Source: Brachionus manjavacas (lineage: Eukaryota > Rotifera > Eurotatoria > Ploima > Brachionidae). Taken from it: a DNA stretch of 64,000 bases. The notes under the pieces are model-generated. The model did not search any database. It was not told the DNA's origin and saw only the letters and a program-made list of their open reading frames with translations. The position numbers and the translations under genes are program-made. The stretch is from positions 3,286,001-3,350,000 of the forward strand of contig JAHQIY010000004.1 of assembly GCA_019054805.1 (NCBI GenBank), read 5' to 3'. Positions 1-11,051 of the stretch are shown here, in pieces. Every line of letters starts with the position of its first letter. Within the stretch, counting starts at the first letter, position 1.

Positions 1-376
1 TCCTAAAATAAGATTTCATCGAATACTTTACTGAACAAATCTTTAGAATACTTTACTGAACATTATATTTATTAATTAATTTTATAAAGATCAAATATTT
101 TTTTACAAAACTTTACCAAAAAATGGTTGAATTATACATCCTTACCAATTCTGGGCTTTTTCTAGGATCACTAAATGATCTTTGATTTGAATGTTCACAA
201 ATTTTTTCTCTAAAATAAGTTGCTTGTTTAACCAAAATAAATAATTAATTAAAATTTCAAAGAATTTCAAATTAAAATTAAAAGGAAAAATTTTATTTTT
301 ATTAAACTGGAATCTATTACTTTTCTTTAAGAATATTATCATCGCCAGAATTGGCATAAATTGAAAATAAATAATA

Positions 377-1127
377 CAGTAAAGTACGGTTATAACGAAC
401 ACGGATATAACGAAAATTCGTTTATAACGAAAAATAAAACACTGTTGTTCAGAACAATAATACTTTTAATACATTTTCTTACGGTTATAACGAAGTACGC
501 TTATAGCGAAAATTCGGTTATAACGAAGCATTTTTTGATAATTTTCAATGAAATTTTATTCGTTTATAACGAAAATATTAAAAAAATACATTTGAGAAAT
601 ATTGGTTTCTTAATTTTTAATAATAGAAATCAGCAAATAAGTATGAATTTTCTTGAATACCGAAATCTGTTTTGAAAAATCACACATTAACCTTTATAAA
701 ATAAAAAAAAAAACAGAGATTATGTTGAAATTGATAATCAATTAGCTGTATATCAAGAAAAAACCGACGAAGAAATAATTAATTTGATTAACACCCAAGA
801 TGAAAGTTCAAGTCAAACTGTTTGCGACCTAAGCGATGATGAGAACCAGCAAGAAAATGATGAAGATGAACACGATGAGGAAATGACAAATCAACAAGCT
901 TTAAAAATGATTATTCAAATAAGGAAGCATCTTTCAAAATCAAAACATAATTTTGAGTCATCAATTGATAGCTTGGGTTCAATTGAGAATGAAATCTTGG
1001 GTCTAATGGTTAAACAAAAAACCATCTCCGATTATTTTAAAAAGTCTTTTTCGGATGTAACGAAGTTCGGTTATAACGAACCGTTTTTTGATTCCCCCAG
1101 CGACTTCGTTATAACCGTACTTTACTG
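377..1127 (+). mobile_element. pogo/Tigger-type non-autonomous DNA transposon
   Basis: Perfect 23-bp terminal inverted repeats lie at 377-399 and 1105-1127 (outer part CAGTAAAGTACGGTTATAAC), flanked on both sides by TA (375-376 and 1128-1129), the target duplication of Tc1/mariner/pogo elements. Sub-terminal copies of the motif TATAACGAA recur many times just inside both ends (about 389-570 and 1057-1080). The interior keeps only the C-terminal part of a Tigger/pogo transposase (see 718-1050), so this 751-bp copy is an internal-deletion derivative that would need a transposase from elsewhere. The perfect ends suggest fairly recent movement. Confidence 0.9.
718..1050 (+). pseudogene. Tigger/pogo transposase C-terminal fragment
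   Basis: The open frame from 718 reads DYVEIDNQLAVYQEKTDEEI, followed by an acidic tract (DDENQQENDEDEHDEE, about 832-882) and ends near 1050 with KQKTISDYFKKS. This order (hydrophobic-acidic segment, TDEEI, acidic stretch, weak helix, QxxIxDFF-like end) is the known C-terminal tail of Tigger/CENP-B-like pogo transposases. The DDE catalytic core and the N-terminal DNA-binding domains are missing. The frame runs on to a stop at 1204-1206, beyond the right terminal repeat, so that end has no meaning. Family assignment is from recalled tail features, not a search. Confidence 0.75.
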
Positions 1128-1129
1128 TA

Positions 1130-1946
1130 CTAATAATTCATTAAGACTTTTAAATTCAATAATATTTTTATCTTTTGTTCTACAATCCTTTTTATTATCA
1201 ATATAAAAAAAATTATTAAATAAATTCATTCTTCATCACCAAATAGGTGTTTATTAGATATTACTTATGCGGGATAGAGATCACATTGTGGAAAAATTGT
1301 TAAATTAAATGAAGAAATTTCTTCATTAGTTCTGAGAAATGAAATTTATTAAAAGATTTTACTTAAATTTTTAAATTAATGATCTCAATTTATTAAAATT
1401 TTAATTATTAATTTTAATTTTAACTAATAGCCCTCTAACAAACCCGAATTTCTAAACCAGGGTTCTGCCTCGGATCCCATTTTATTTCTATATGACAATC
1501 AATTTTATTTTATAAAACGATTCATTCATCGATATCACAGCTTATTATTTTATCTTTTATCTATTGCTTTATTCAATATTTACTATTTGTTTTAAAAAAA
1601 TATTGCAAATTTATATTCGTGAATCTTTGCAGTATTGATTTTAGACTAAAATTAAATTTATTTTTCAAATTCATTATCGTTTAAAATTTTCAAATAATTT
1701 TTAGAGCAATTTTTTGATTTCTAAGTTAAAAAAATCAAAATCGAAGTTAACATTTTAACTTTAATAAAATTTCTCAACAATATTAAATTTAAATCTATAT
1801 CAAATGTCAAATTTTACCATCTTAACTTTTTCTACATGATCATAAAATTCTTATTTTAATTTTTATAAATTATGCTTGATTTTTAATTATTAACATATAT
1901 TTTGAAATAGTTTTGATTTAATTTAACCAAGACTGATTGTTTTAAA
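1130..1946. other. AT-rich intergenic; one GC-rich repeat motif
   Basis: No gene seen. At about 1432-1480 there is an island reading ACCAGGGTTCTGCCTCGG; related islands occur in inverted orientation at 5950-5995 and 46140-46235 and more loosely at 27720-27760. The preceding AT-rich 70 bp resembles 19375-19440 (both end in TAACTAATAG then CTCTAA), so this is probably a dispersed element. Confidence 0.4.
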
Positions 1947-3817
1947 ATGTCTGGTAATAGCAAAGAAGAGATAATTCACCAAATAGAAAATGTCAGGTGT
2001 AAAAAATTGGATGGTATTCTTTATGTAATGAGTGAAAGAATCTCATGGATATCAAAAGGCAGGGAAAAGACCGCAACATCCATTAGTCATAACTATGTCG
2101 ATATAAAAAGTAACTAGTCACCTTTGGCGGCTTCAATTTCATCATTATCATTTGAAAGCTCAGAAAATTTCGTCCGAAGGCAAAGCCAAAGTGCAACTTC
2201 AAGTTGTCCTTCATGACGACTCCTCGACTACGTTTCACTTTACAAATCCGGGTGGACAAGAAGCTCAACTCAAGGACAGAGACAAAGTCAAAGAAGAACT
2301 CAGCCAACTTTTGCCAAAATTCGGCCAAAAAATTAGTGCTGAATTAGAAAAAAAAAAAAAGTTTGATAATTATAATTATTTTTTTCAGATTTAATTGTCT
2401 TTTTTTAAGAATTTTGATCGAAAATCCCCATATCTATCAATTATATAACGATTTGGTTGTAAGTCAAATTTTATCAGCCGAGGAATTTTGGAAAAATTTT
2501 GTAAATGTAATCGGAAAATTTAGTTTAAAAGAAATAAAAAAAAAAAATTATTTAGATCGAAGATTATAAATCGACATCAAAGTCTCAAAAAACAGGAGTT
2601 GCCCAAGGTTTCATGGCGAACATTTGTCCGAAATCAGACGGAACTAATGGTCTTGTGTACAACCTATCATATGATGATAAAGAATCTATTTTAAAAACAT
2701 ACCCTGCCGTAAAAATTAAGTACAACCAAAATGTGCCATCTCGAATGTCCGAACAGGATTTTTGGACAAAATTTTTTCAAAGTTTTTACTTTCGCAAAGA
2801 TCAGATTAACTTGGCCGCCGATGATATATTCAAAGATTGTGCACTCAAACTTGATGAAGAATTAAAGTTAAGAGCTGAGCAAATTTTGACTGAACCAGTG
2901 GATATTATAGACAGCCAAAAAGTCCTATCAAGTGATGACGTACACTATACTTAATAAATTTAATAAAAAATTAAAATTTGATATTTGTTTTTTTATAGGG
3001 ATTTGGCTTGACAGATTTTTCAAATTCAAAAGCGTCAAATTTGTCTAATCAGAATCTTATCAAAAGGTATAATTATTATTCAATGAGGGTATTGAAATCA
3101 ATGGAAGAGAACACGGTTAAAGAAGACAATAAGGTAACAAAAAATAGTGGTGGAAGTAATAAGATTCGTTTGCTGGATGATGAAATAAAAGATTTAGAAA
3201 AGGAGGAATTTGGAACTTTAAAAGGGGCTGCTTTGAATCTTAAGCACATTGACAGATACTTTTATGCGCCCAAGCCTATCGAAAAAGAGTCCCAAATCGG
3301 AAAATTGCTAAAAAACAAAGATACCAAAGATCTGTGCCAAACGGCGCTAGAGGAATTTCAAGGCTGGAATCTAGATATTAAAAAAGTGTCCAATCCATCA
3401 TTGGCAATAAGCATTTTGGTCGATTTGTCGCCCGGTAGTCAACTGATGCAGACAAATAATGTGCAAAATTTAAGAGATGAAGTGCCAAAGAACTACCAGG
3501 AAGAAATAAAATCTATTTATGTATCGTCGTGTGAGATGTTGAAGACATATCATGCCATGTTTCCGCCCAAAAATTCCGAACAAGAGCTAAAACTGAAGCT
3601 GGCAAGGGACACACTCAAGGCTTTTTACCAGCAGAAGATAATGGCCTTAAAAGACCAACTGGTCAAAGAAAGCTTTTCTTGGAATGTAAGCTGAATTTTT
3701 TTTTCTTTGCGAGATTTAATTTTTTCTAAAAACTAGATTACTGGACACTTGGAGAACATGTTTAAAATAGCTCTTATGAAATATAATAATTGGAAAAGCA
3801 AACAAGGAACTGTATAA
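1947..3817 (+). CDS. GTF2H1: TFIIH core subunit p62 (general transcription factor IIH subunit 1)
   Basis: Homologue of TFIIH p62/Tfb1, the scaffold subunit of the core TFIIH complex used in RNA polymerase II initiation and nucleotide-excision repair. Six exons: 1947-2109, 2159-2360, 2410-2500, 2556-2939, 2999-3685, 3737-3817. Introns are 49-59 nt with GT-AG ends. They sum to 1608 nt, 535 aa, close to the human protein (548). Residues 1-110 form the PH-like domain, with [16 protein letters not shown] and [14 protein letters not shown] matching human p62 almost position by position. Then come [17 protein letters not shown] and [20 protein letters not shown] (BSD region with FW and FF motifs), IIKR-like [13 protein letters not shown], and a C-terminal helix ending [13 protein letters not shown]. 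The start ATG is the first in frame and begins just before the PH fold. No neighbour gene is functionally related. A possible AATAAA lies about 70 nt past the stop. Confidence 0.96.
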
Positions 3818-4107
3818 TTTTTTTGATCTAAATCGGAATTAAACTTTAATTATCCTGTATTATAAAAAAATTAAAAAAGTTAAAAATAAATTTATTTATG
3901 AATCATTCATTATTTGAAAATCACAGATTTCAACAAAAAGTGGGCAAAGTAAAATTTTTGATCAGATTAAAAAATACACAATTAAATTTCAATTCATTTT
4001 TGGAAAAAACAATTCTTTCTAAATAACTTAAAAATAAAACTTTGAAATGTTATTATTATTTAATAATCTCTGATGGAATTTGATTGCGCATTTAAAATTT
4101 TTAAAAA

Positions 4108-4365
4108 TGTATATGTGGATGTCGAGTGTTCAAAACCCGCTGAGGATGAATACGGGGCGAATGTTTAAACTCCTTTCATTATAAAAATAGGGGGATCAGT
4201 TTCGACTTGGTAATAATTGCGGCGTAGATGATCAACTCGATGCAGTAACCTCTGTGTCAGATAGGAATCTTTGCTAAAAAAGGTACAAGAAAAAAAGGAT
4301 GAGCGCCTCACCATTATCCACTCTGAAAGAGCATTATCTCGGTACAGATTAACAAATAAATAAAT
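4108..4365 (+). mobile_element. tRNA-derived SINE (5'-truncated copy)
   Basis: A B-box-like segment GTGTTCAAAACCCGC lies at 4126-4140. The following about 220 bp align, with many substitutions, to the reverse complement of 34385-34570 (shared GATGCAGTA, CCTCTGTGTCAGAT, CCATTATCC). The 3' end (4312-4365) is GAAAGAGCATTATCTCGGTAC then AAATAAATAAAT. The same tail ends LINE fragments nearby (reverse strand near 53805-53850), the usual signature of a SINE mobilised by a partner LINE. The A box is not seen here but is present in the other copy. Confidence 0.65.
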
Positions 4366-6055
4366 CATTTAACATTTAAAATTTAAAAAGAGAATTTTCA
4401 AAATTTTTTTCAAATTTCCAAACAAAAATTAAACTCATTCTATTTCACCAAAGAGTTTAATTTCAAATATGAAAATGCTTGCAATTTTAACTTGAAATTA
4501 TTTTTTTTTTGAAACTGAAAAAAATATTTGAAACATCGCATTTTGTAATTCAAACACAAAAAATTAAACCATATTAACTTTTAATTTAATTTAAGTTAGT
4601 CAATTACAAAAATATGATAATCTATCTATTAATCTGTAGAGTAATGTATGAAAAAAATTTAAAAAATACACATTATACCTGGGTACTAAACTTGGCTAAG
4701 AAACTAAAAGTCTTACTTTGGAATATCAATAAATGAAACCATTAATTTTTTTCACGATTAAAATAAAATATTTAAGTTTATCAATCTTTTAGTATTTTGA
4801 TTCATAAATGGAAATCTTTTGATATTAAATTATCCCTCAAATACCCAGTTAACTAACAGGTGTGATTTCCATTAAAATTTATCTTGTCTCAAGCTAATCC
4901 TATTGTCAGAATACTTTTGAAGAGACAATCTTACAATTTTTGTCTAAGCATCAAAATTGAATGGGTGAGAAAATTATCTTCTTATGTAAGGTTGTACTTT
5001 AAGTTCCCTATCAAAATTCTTCGCTCTATTTTTTATCTATTTAATAAGAACTGGTCTTGGGACTCTGAGATTCCTATATGTCTTGCTTTTATTGTTTGTT
5101 TCATCATTTTGCTTTATTGCGGCTCTTTTGAAACCAATTGTATAGGAGCGTCTATTTCCTGATTCCATTTTAAATTTGGTGATAAAATTATTTTAAATTT
5201 TTAAGTTAAATTTTTATTCAAGATTTTTAAAACTAAAACTAAAAGACGTCGAGTACAAAATTCAATTTAATTTTGACACCTAATTTTGATGGGTTTGAAA
5301 ATATTTATTAGAAAAAAATAATTCAAAATTAAGAAACAAATACGATTTAAACCAGAAAAAACACATTTTTTTCCTTTTTTCCTTTTCCGCAACACTTTTT
5401 TTTTTTTTTTCTAAATTACATTAGCATGCCGAGAATTTTATGCTCTTTCAGAATATGTATACTTTTTTAGTATATTTAAGTTTTATCTTTGAGATTTTGA
5501 GTCTTAAAGAACAACAACTTTTTAAAGGGTTTGCTATTTTTGGAACCCTGGTTGTAAAAAATTTTTTTTTGTCCCCTTCAAAAAAATTTTTTTTTAGAGG
5601 TTTTTGAGGGCGTAGATTACGAATTTTGAGTCAAAAATAAAGAATTCAGATAGCACTAAAGTTTTGAATTTCGTGAACTTTAAGTTATTAATATAATTTT
5701 GTAAAAATTTTCCCATAGAAATTAAATTAAAAATTTAACTTTAGTTATTAATTTTAGTTAAGTTGATTAAAAATTAGTCAACTAAAAACTAGTCGACTAA
5801 AAATTAGTTAACTGAAAGCCAATTGATTAAAAATTAGTCGACTAAAATTAAGTTTACTAAACTAAAGAAACGTCGCCAGACCTTTTTCGAATTGTCAATT
5901 TAGGGTATATTTTGAAATTAGATTTTTTTAAACAAAATCTTAGATAAAATATTGTCGTTCGGGGCGAAGCCCTGTGTTAGGGAATTCGGTTAAGCAAAAA
6001 TAATGATCATTTCTTAATTATTTAATTCATATTTTTAATGAATTAAAAAGATGTA
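4366..6055. other. intergenic, homopolymer-rich, with degenerate tandem repeat
   Basis: No recognisable gene. An open frame at 4884-5162 (+) has no recognisable motif and is probably chance or old LINE debris. Long T runs fill 5365-5595. About 5745-5860 is a degenerate minisatellite built on TTAGTCGACTAAAAA-like units of about 15-16 bp. At 5950-5995 lies an inverted copy of the GC-rich dispersed motif (GGGGCGAAGCCCTG). Confidence 0.5.
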
Positions 6056-6059
6056 AGCC

Positions 6060-8735
6060 AAACTCCAAAATTCTAAATACCTACATAAACAGTAAAGATC
6101 AACTAATTATCAAATCTGAGTCAGTAGACGACATATGTCAGTATAGACCATGGAACCAACGCGCCTTTGAACACGGAGTTTCTAAACTGCAAGTTGAATC
6201 AAAATTCTATCCCGCTATTTATGATGTCAAGACAACTTTCTTAACAATTCATATCGGACCAATACAATAAATCAAAAATGCTCCGAATCGTCAAAAAAAG
6301 CACAAATACTCAAACCCAAATTATGAAAGTATATAATCAACGATCAAGAATGCTTCAAAAAAATAATAGAATCAAAATAATTAAAATTCGTCACAGTTAC
6401 GTGAAAGTTGCTCCTTGGAAATTTGATATTCAGCCAAATCAATGCTTTCACTGGCAAAAATTTGGACACATCAGACAAAACTGCCCAGTAAAAAATGAAA
6501 TGCCAACTTTTGTGAGATTTGGAAAAAAACATAACCATTCTTGCAATATTACTAATCCAGCCGAATTTAGTTGCGTAAACTGCTATGGTAATCACGCTTC
6601 ATGTAGCAAATCTGATCATACATGTACAAATTTTTTTTAGTCCAATTTGTGCAAAAAACTTCGAGCATAAACTTTCAAATGATATTACAAACACTACATT
6701 TGAAGACAAATTGCAAAACGACTACTATTTAACTAAAAATACTCCATATCAACATTGATTCATCAAACTCAGACAAAAAAATACTCCAACTCTGCCGACT
6801 TATCCAAATCTTCAAAAAAGACATAATTAGTATAAACGAAACTTTTTAAAAACCAAACGACCCCTTTTCCTTCCCCGGATTCATTTATGTAAGAGATGAC
6901 CGTTTGCAGAGAAGTGGCGTTTCTTAAACTCACACAAAGTACTCGCTGATCGAATAAGCGATAACCACCCAACAATTACCTTATTCATAAACATTGACAC
7001 AGAAGATGATAAGATTACAGCTGAAATTTTAGACGCTATAAACAAAGCGACCAAACTTTGTCATTTTACCACAACAGCAACCAACCCAATACCTATTCCA
7101 GAAAGCCTTGTTAAAAAAATAAAATTTAAAAGGAAACTCTCCCGTTTGAACAAGAAGTGTAAAACCGAATTAACCACAAAGCTTTTAAATTTTATAAGTC
7201 GAAAAATAAGCAATCAGATGAAAGCTTTAAAAGGCAGTTTCTTTAGTGAGAAATTTTCAGCACTATATCAATTTAATAAATCCGAATCGAAATGTTGGAA
7301 CTTACTCAATAATTTCATAGACCCAAACAAGGCTTTATTTAACAAACGCACTATAAAACTTCGTAGAAACGATATTTTCTCAGGAGACCCCGAAGAAGTA
7401 GCAAATCTTTTCGGAGAGCATCTGGAAATGATTTTTACTGCGGATCACTGTTCCACAAACCTACCTAGAATGAAAACAAGATTTTCTCCAGTTTCGGTGG
7501 AAAAGATTACAAAAAACGAAATTCTCTCGTCTCTTTAAGGACTTAAAAATAAAGTATCAGCTGGACTTGACCTGGTTAATAACAAAATTCTCAAAAAATG
7601 TCCAACAGGATTTCTTATACGTATATTTTAACTTTTCAACGCCTCATTCAAAATTGGCTATTTAGCAAAAAACTGGAAGATATCCAAAAAAATCATGATC
7701 CCAAAAAAAAACAAACCACCTGACCGAGCTGACTCATAAAGGCCAATTTCCCTTATATCATGTTTGGCTAAATGGCTTGAGAAAATTATAAACAAAAAAC
7801 TTCTCACCTGGTTAGAAGATAAAGGACACTTTCCATCATGCCAATCTGGTTTTCGGAAAAAAATGAGCACACGCGATCACTTCCTTCGTCTGTACCAAGC
7901 GACAACATACGGTTTTAATGAGCATGCCCGGACCGGAAGTGTTTTTCGACTTAAAAAAAGCCTTCGACAAAATCAATCACCAAGCAATACCGCAAAAACT
8001 AAAAAAATATAAAAATAAACAAAGTTTTATACAATTGGATTCTAAATTTTCTCACCGACAGAAAGTTCCTCGTTTTTAACCAAGACAAAAAATCAAAAAT
8101 TTTAAAAATTTCATCGGGAATGCCACACGGGAGCTGTCTATCTTCCACCTTATTTTCGATATTTTTTAGCGACGTAGTCAAAAAGCTTCCAAACGACATC
8201 AATAAAGCGTTGTTTGCGGACGATATTTCGATTTGGTTTACTGACAATAGCCTTAAAAAAATTAAATACTAAAAGCAATTAACAAAATCACAGGATTCTG
8301 TCAAAATAAACTCAAACAAAACTACTTTTACAGCCTTCACGATAGCCGGCTACAGAAAAAACTACGAAAATACTTACCTAATAAATTTATCTATAAATAG
8401 AAATCAAATACTAATGGAACCTTTCCCGACTTTTCTTGGACATAAACTTGATCCGAACCATTCTTTTATTAGCCACTTTAATGATATATCAACTAGACTG
8501 ATGCCTAAATTAAATATCATAAGAAAGCTAAAAATACTCAAAATAAAAAATAAAATTAACCTATGTAAAACCGTTTTCATGGCTCTTATCAGACCTCATC
8601 TTGATAACCTGTTCATCGCACTCTTTTCTCTTAATTATCAAAACTACCCAACACGCGGCTGAAAGGGAGGTTAATTACCATTCAAAACTGCTCGGGGTCC
8701 TCCCCTCACTATTATTTTAATAAATATAATAATCT
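6060..8735 (+). mobile_element. Jockey-like non-LTR retrotransposon (LINE), decayed
   Basis: Fragments follow LINE order. ORF1 (about 6085-6640): SKDQLIIKSESVDDICQY and AFEHGVSKLQ (RRM-like part), then zinc knuckles around CFHWQKFGHIRQNC, followed by further Cys/His pairs. Endonuclease remnant (about 6745-6910): IISINETF and FPGFIYVRDDR. Reverse transcriptase (about 7100-8660): SCQSGFRKKMSTRDH, FFDLKKAFDKINHQ and the catalytic FADDISIW near 8212-8235, with the thumb at 8414-8660. Several stops and frameshifts break every ORF. The 3' tail (8655-8735) reads GGCTGAAAGGGAGG and ends in AATAAATA; the same tail type is found at about 12975, 35214 and 49990. Confidence 0.85.
7146..7538 (+). pseudogene. 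reverse transcriptase N-terminal region of the 6.1-8.7 kb LINE
   Basis: Longest surviving open segment of ORF2 (130 aa). It covers the linker before the RT fingers, with KLRRNDIFSGDPEEVANLF and later PVSVEKITKNEI, a spacing typical of jockey/CR1-type ORF2 proteins just before the RT domain. A stop at 7536-7538 interrupts what continues as GLKNKVSAGLDLVNNKIL in the same frame. It is part of a dead element, not a host gene. Confidence 0.7.
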
Positions 8736-8938
8736 TGAGAATAAATATTACTTCAATTAAATAAAGAGAACTATCTAAAAGTAATTTAGTTAAATATTTT
8801 AATTTCAGTAAACTAAATCTTAATTTCAAAGATTTGAAAAAAATTACGAAGTTCAACATATTGTATAATTTGAAACCTTGACTTTAAAATTAAAACCCAA
8901 AAAAATATCAACCAAATTGTTTTTTTTTTAATTTTATT

Positions 8939-9105
8939 ACATTGAAACATTAGATTTCGTTTAAACCTAGTTATCTTTTACCTAAAAACAACTTTCAACA
9001 AGATTTCGGTAAAAGATGAATAATATCAAAATAAAAAGAAGGATTTCGGAACTAACATTTGTATAGTCCTTTTAGACTTTAAGGATAACGACCAGAATAC
9101 AAAAA
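8939..9105 (-). repeat. left arm of 2.3-kb inverted-repeat block around nanos A
   Basis: The reverse complement of this segment matches 11052-11221 over about 165 bp with roughly a dozen differences (shared TATTCTGGTCGTT, CTAAAAGGACTATA, CTTCTTTTTATTTTGATATT, AACTAGGTTTAAACGAAATC). The two arms enclose nanos copy A and a LINE tail. A third, partial copy lies in direct orientation to the right arm at 10617-10680. Confidence 0.85.
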
Positions 9106-9129
9106 TCAATCAAAAAAACATTATTAATA

Positions 9130-9305
9130 AGAGTTCGTTTCAATTCGATCATTTAAATTCACAAACTTTGATTTACTTTTCCTAAAAAAGAGATATTTTA
9201 GTTCTGTAAAATGATTAAGGTTCAAGCAGCTTTGCTTAATCCGAAGATTTGTCTTCAAAACCTCTGTAAAGAAATTGCACAATTGATTAGAATACTTTAA
9301 AATGG
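9130..9305 (+). repeat. dispersed ~170-bp repeat (also at 17345-17512)
   Basis: Shares CGTTTCAATTCGATCATTT, then GCAGCTTTGCT(T/C)AATCCGAA and GATTAGAATACTTT with 17345-17512 in the same orientation. Translation of either copy in one frame gives similar but interrupted peptides (about ISxIQ...LLNPK...AQLIRIL), so it may be the remnant of a coding element. Family unknown. Confidence 0.6.
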
Positions 9306-9866
9306 CGTGCAAAATTCAGAAAATTGGAGCTTTTCCGCAGACCTATTTTAGTCTATTAAACATTATAATTAAATTATCTCTTTTACTATTATATTGTTCA
9401 ATTTCTTCTAAATCAAACGAACTTCACAGTCCATAATCCATTCATATTTTTTGTAAAGTAGGTGGAACAGTTATCAAAGTTTTACGATAAACAAATTTAA
9501 GTTTTTAATTTGTTTCCTTTTAAGTCACAGTAATCTATTTCAAATGGAATATTGATATTTTTTATCTGATGTTACATTACTTGTTAGCTATGCGGAATTA
9601 TTGGGTAATTAATTTTTTTAGAATAATTGTTTCTTCGATTGCAATCGAATTTTAATAAAAATAAAAAGTTAATATTCAAAAAGCATAAAAGTTTATTTCG
9701 AACTAGCATTAAGGAAAAATCGATTGTATAATAAAAATTAAAATCCAGGAATTATGTAAAATTTGATCCAAAAACGAAATTAAAATTGAAAAACACCAAG
9801 ATAAATGAGAAAAATTATTTGAAAATAGCAGAATTATTTTAGAAAGAACAATCATCACTTAAAGAG

Positions 9867-10409
9867 TTAAAATTTAGAATCCATCAAAATTCTGTCTCGC
9901 TTTTGAGCCTTGAATTTTTTACAATAAGTGATTGTGTGTGCATTTTCACCTGATTGACCACAAGCTGGACAAATATACTCTTTCAGCAATGGGCAAGTTA
10001 CTCGGCCTTGAATATTCTTGATTGCATGAGATTTGTAGATGTGCTCAGGCTCCCCGTTAGTTTTACAAAATGTGCACATTATTTGCTTGCTTGGATTCTT
10101 TTGCAAAATACGAGCACTTTTGGTAGCATATTTTGCCAAATCGAATTTGATCATTTCGGATGGTCTCATTTTGCACTGACCATTTGGGATAAAATAGTCT
10201 TGAGATGAAAAGCTGTTTGAGACTGAAGATGAAGACAAGGATGAGTCAACTGAAGAATTTGGTGACAATGAACAAGAACTGTTGGTTTTTCTTATTTGAT
10301 TACCTTGAAAATGATGTTCTCTAGTGATGATCGAGTCAACAAATTGTTGTAACCCAGAGACCAGACTAATGCTGCTAATTTTGATGTTGCTAGTTTTAAT
10401 GTATTCCAT
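9867..10409 (-). CDS. nanos: Nanos-type RNA-binding protein, copy A
   Basis: 180 aa, single exon. Nanos proteins are translational repressors that work with Pumilio on mRNA 3' UTRs in germ cells. The C-terminal half carries the complete paired CCHC zinc finger, C-x2-C-x12-H-x10-C then C-x2-C-x7-H-x4-C, with seven residues between the two fingers, starting CTFCKTNGEPEH and ending HTITYC; YKSHAIKNIQGRVTCP is highly characteristic. The N-terminal half is Ser/Asn-rich (SSVDSSLSSSSVSNSFSSQD), low complexity as in other Nanos proteins. Only the first in-frame ATG gives this N-terminus. Upstream (10480-10494) is an imperfect palindrome GAGTATAAATACTC that could serve as a TATA box about 75 nt before the ATG. 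A near-identical gene lies at 41655-42200. Confidence 0.95.
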   Translation of the reverse strand: MEYIKTSNIKISSISLVSGLQQFVDSIITREHHFQGNQIRKTNSSCSLSPNSSVDSSLSSSSVSNSFSSQDYFIPNGQCKMRPSEMIKFDLAKYATKSARILQKNPSKQIMCTFCKTNGEPEHIYKSHAIKNIQGRVTCPLLKEYICPACGQSGENAHTITYCKKFKAQKRDRILMDSKF

Positions 10410-10469
10410 TGCTCAATTTGTTTTATTTTATTCAAGTTAATTAAATTAATTTTTGATTTTATTCAATCT

Positions 10470-10500
10470 CAGCAATTCAAGAGTATAAATACTCAGGCAA
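10470..10500 (-). promoter_or_regulatory. possible TATA-type core promoter of nanos A
   Basis: A TATTTATA-containing imperfect palindrome (forward GAGTATAAATACTC, 10481-10494) is conserved at the matching place upstream of nanos B (about 42270-42285). It lies in the conserved 215-bp upstream block. Functional role is inferred from position and conservation only; the duplication is recent, so conservation is weak evidence. Confidence 0.35.
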
Positions 10501-10734
10501 TTAGAACAGATAACTAGGTGTGAATTTTGTACACTCTTCAGATTTTAAATCAAAGATTTAAATAAGCGTACCTTTTTGTTCAGGAAATTCAATGTTTTGC
10601 TTCGGTAAAAATAAATGTTCGTTCCGAACATCCTTCTTTTTATTTTGACATTATTCATCTTTTATCAAAATCTCTTTTTGAATTCTATAAAAAAATAATT
10701 AATAAGCATATTTTTAATAATAAGATCAAATTAA

Positions 10735-11042
10735 TCAGGTTTATATGAGGAATACAAAGAAGGTTTCGAATCGAGGTATATTGAATACCCAATTCCGTTG
10801 TGTAATTGCTACCTTACTATTTCCTCCTTTTTTCTGAAACCTGAACTATGCAAACATGTGCCACATGCAGCAATCTATGTCTTCTTAACTTTCATTTTTT
10901 TTTTTGAATATTTACTTTATTTTGATTTTTTTTATCTCATTTTATTAACTTTAATTTTACTTTTTATTTTTATTTTGATTTTTTTAAAATTATTCTGAAG
11001 GAGCCCTAGCTCGGTAAGAAAACAAACAAATAAATAAATTAA
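10735..11042 (+). mobile_element. LINE 3' end fragment
   Basis: Reads YKEGFESRYIEYPIPLCNCY at 10747-10810, the C-terminal end of a LINE ORF2 also seen at about 40030-40080 (+), 40980-41080 (-) and 53924-53990 (-). It ends in GGAGCCCTAGCTCGGTAAG and a TAAATAAATT repeat, the tail type shared with the SINEs. Confidence 0.7.
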
Positions 11043-11051
11043 TTGATTTAA

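Larger units (their letters stand above)
9867..10627 (-). repeat. duplicated nanos segment, copy A (with 41655-42422)
   Basis: The whole coding region plus about 215 bp upstream is repeated at 41655-42422 in the same orientation, almost identical apart from a short divergent patch encoding residues 5-14 and a 4-bp TTAA-type difference upstream. Similarity stops on the upstream side at GTTCCGAA, exactly where copy A runs into the repeat also found at 9000-9060 and 11107-11170, and on the downstream side just past the stop codon. Confidence 0.9.

Noticed and set aside
4125..4140. tRNA gene on the basis of a B box
   Set aside because: No cloverleaf can be formed and the flanking body is repeated, so it is a SINE head, not a tRNA.
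10798..10998. 66-codon frame with hydrophobic Phe-rich end
   Set aside because: Its first part is a LINE C-terminus and the rest is T-rich spacer.
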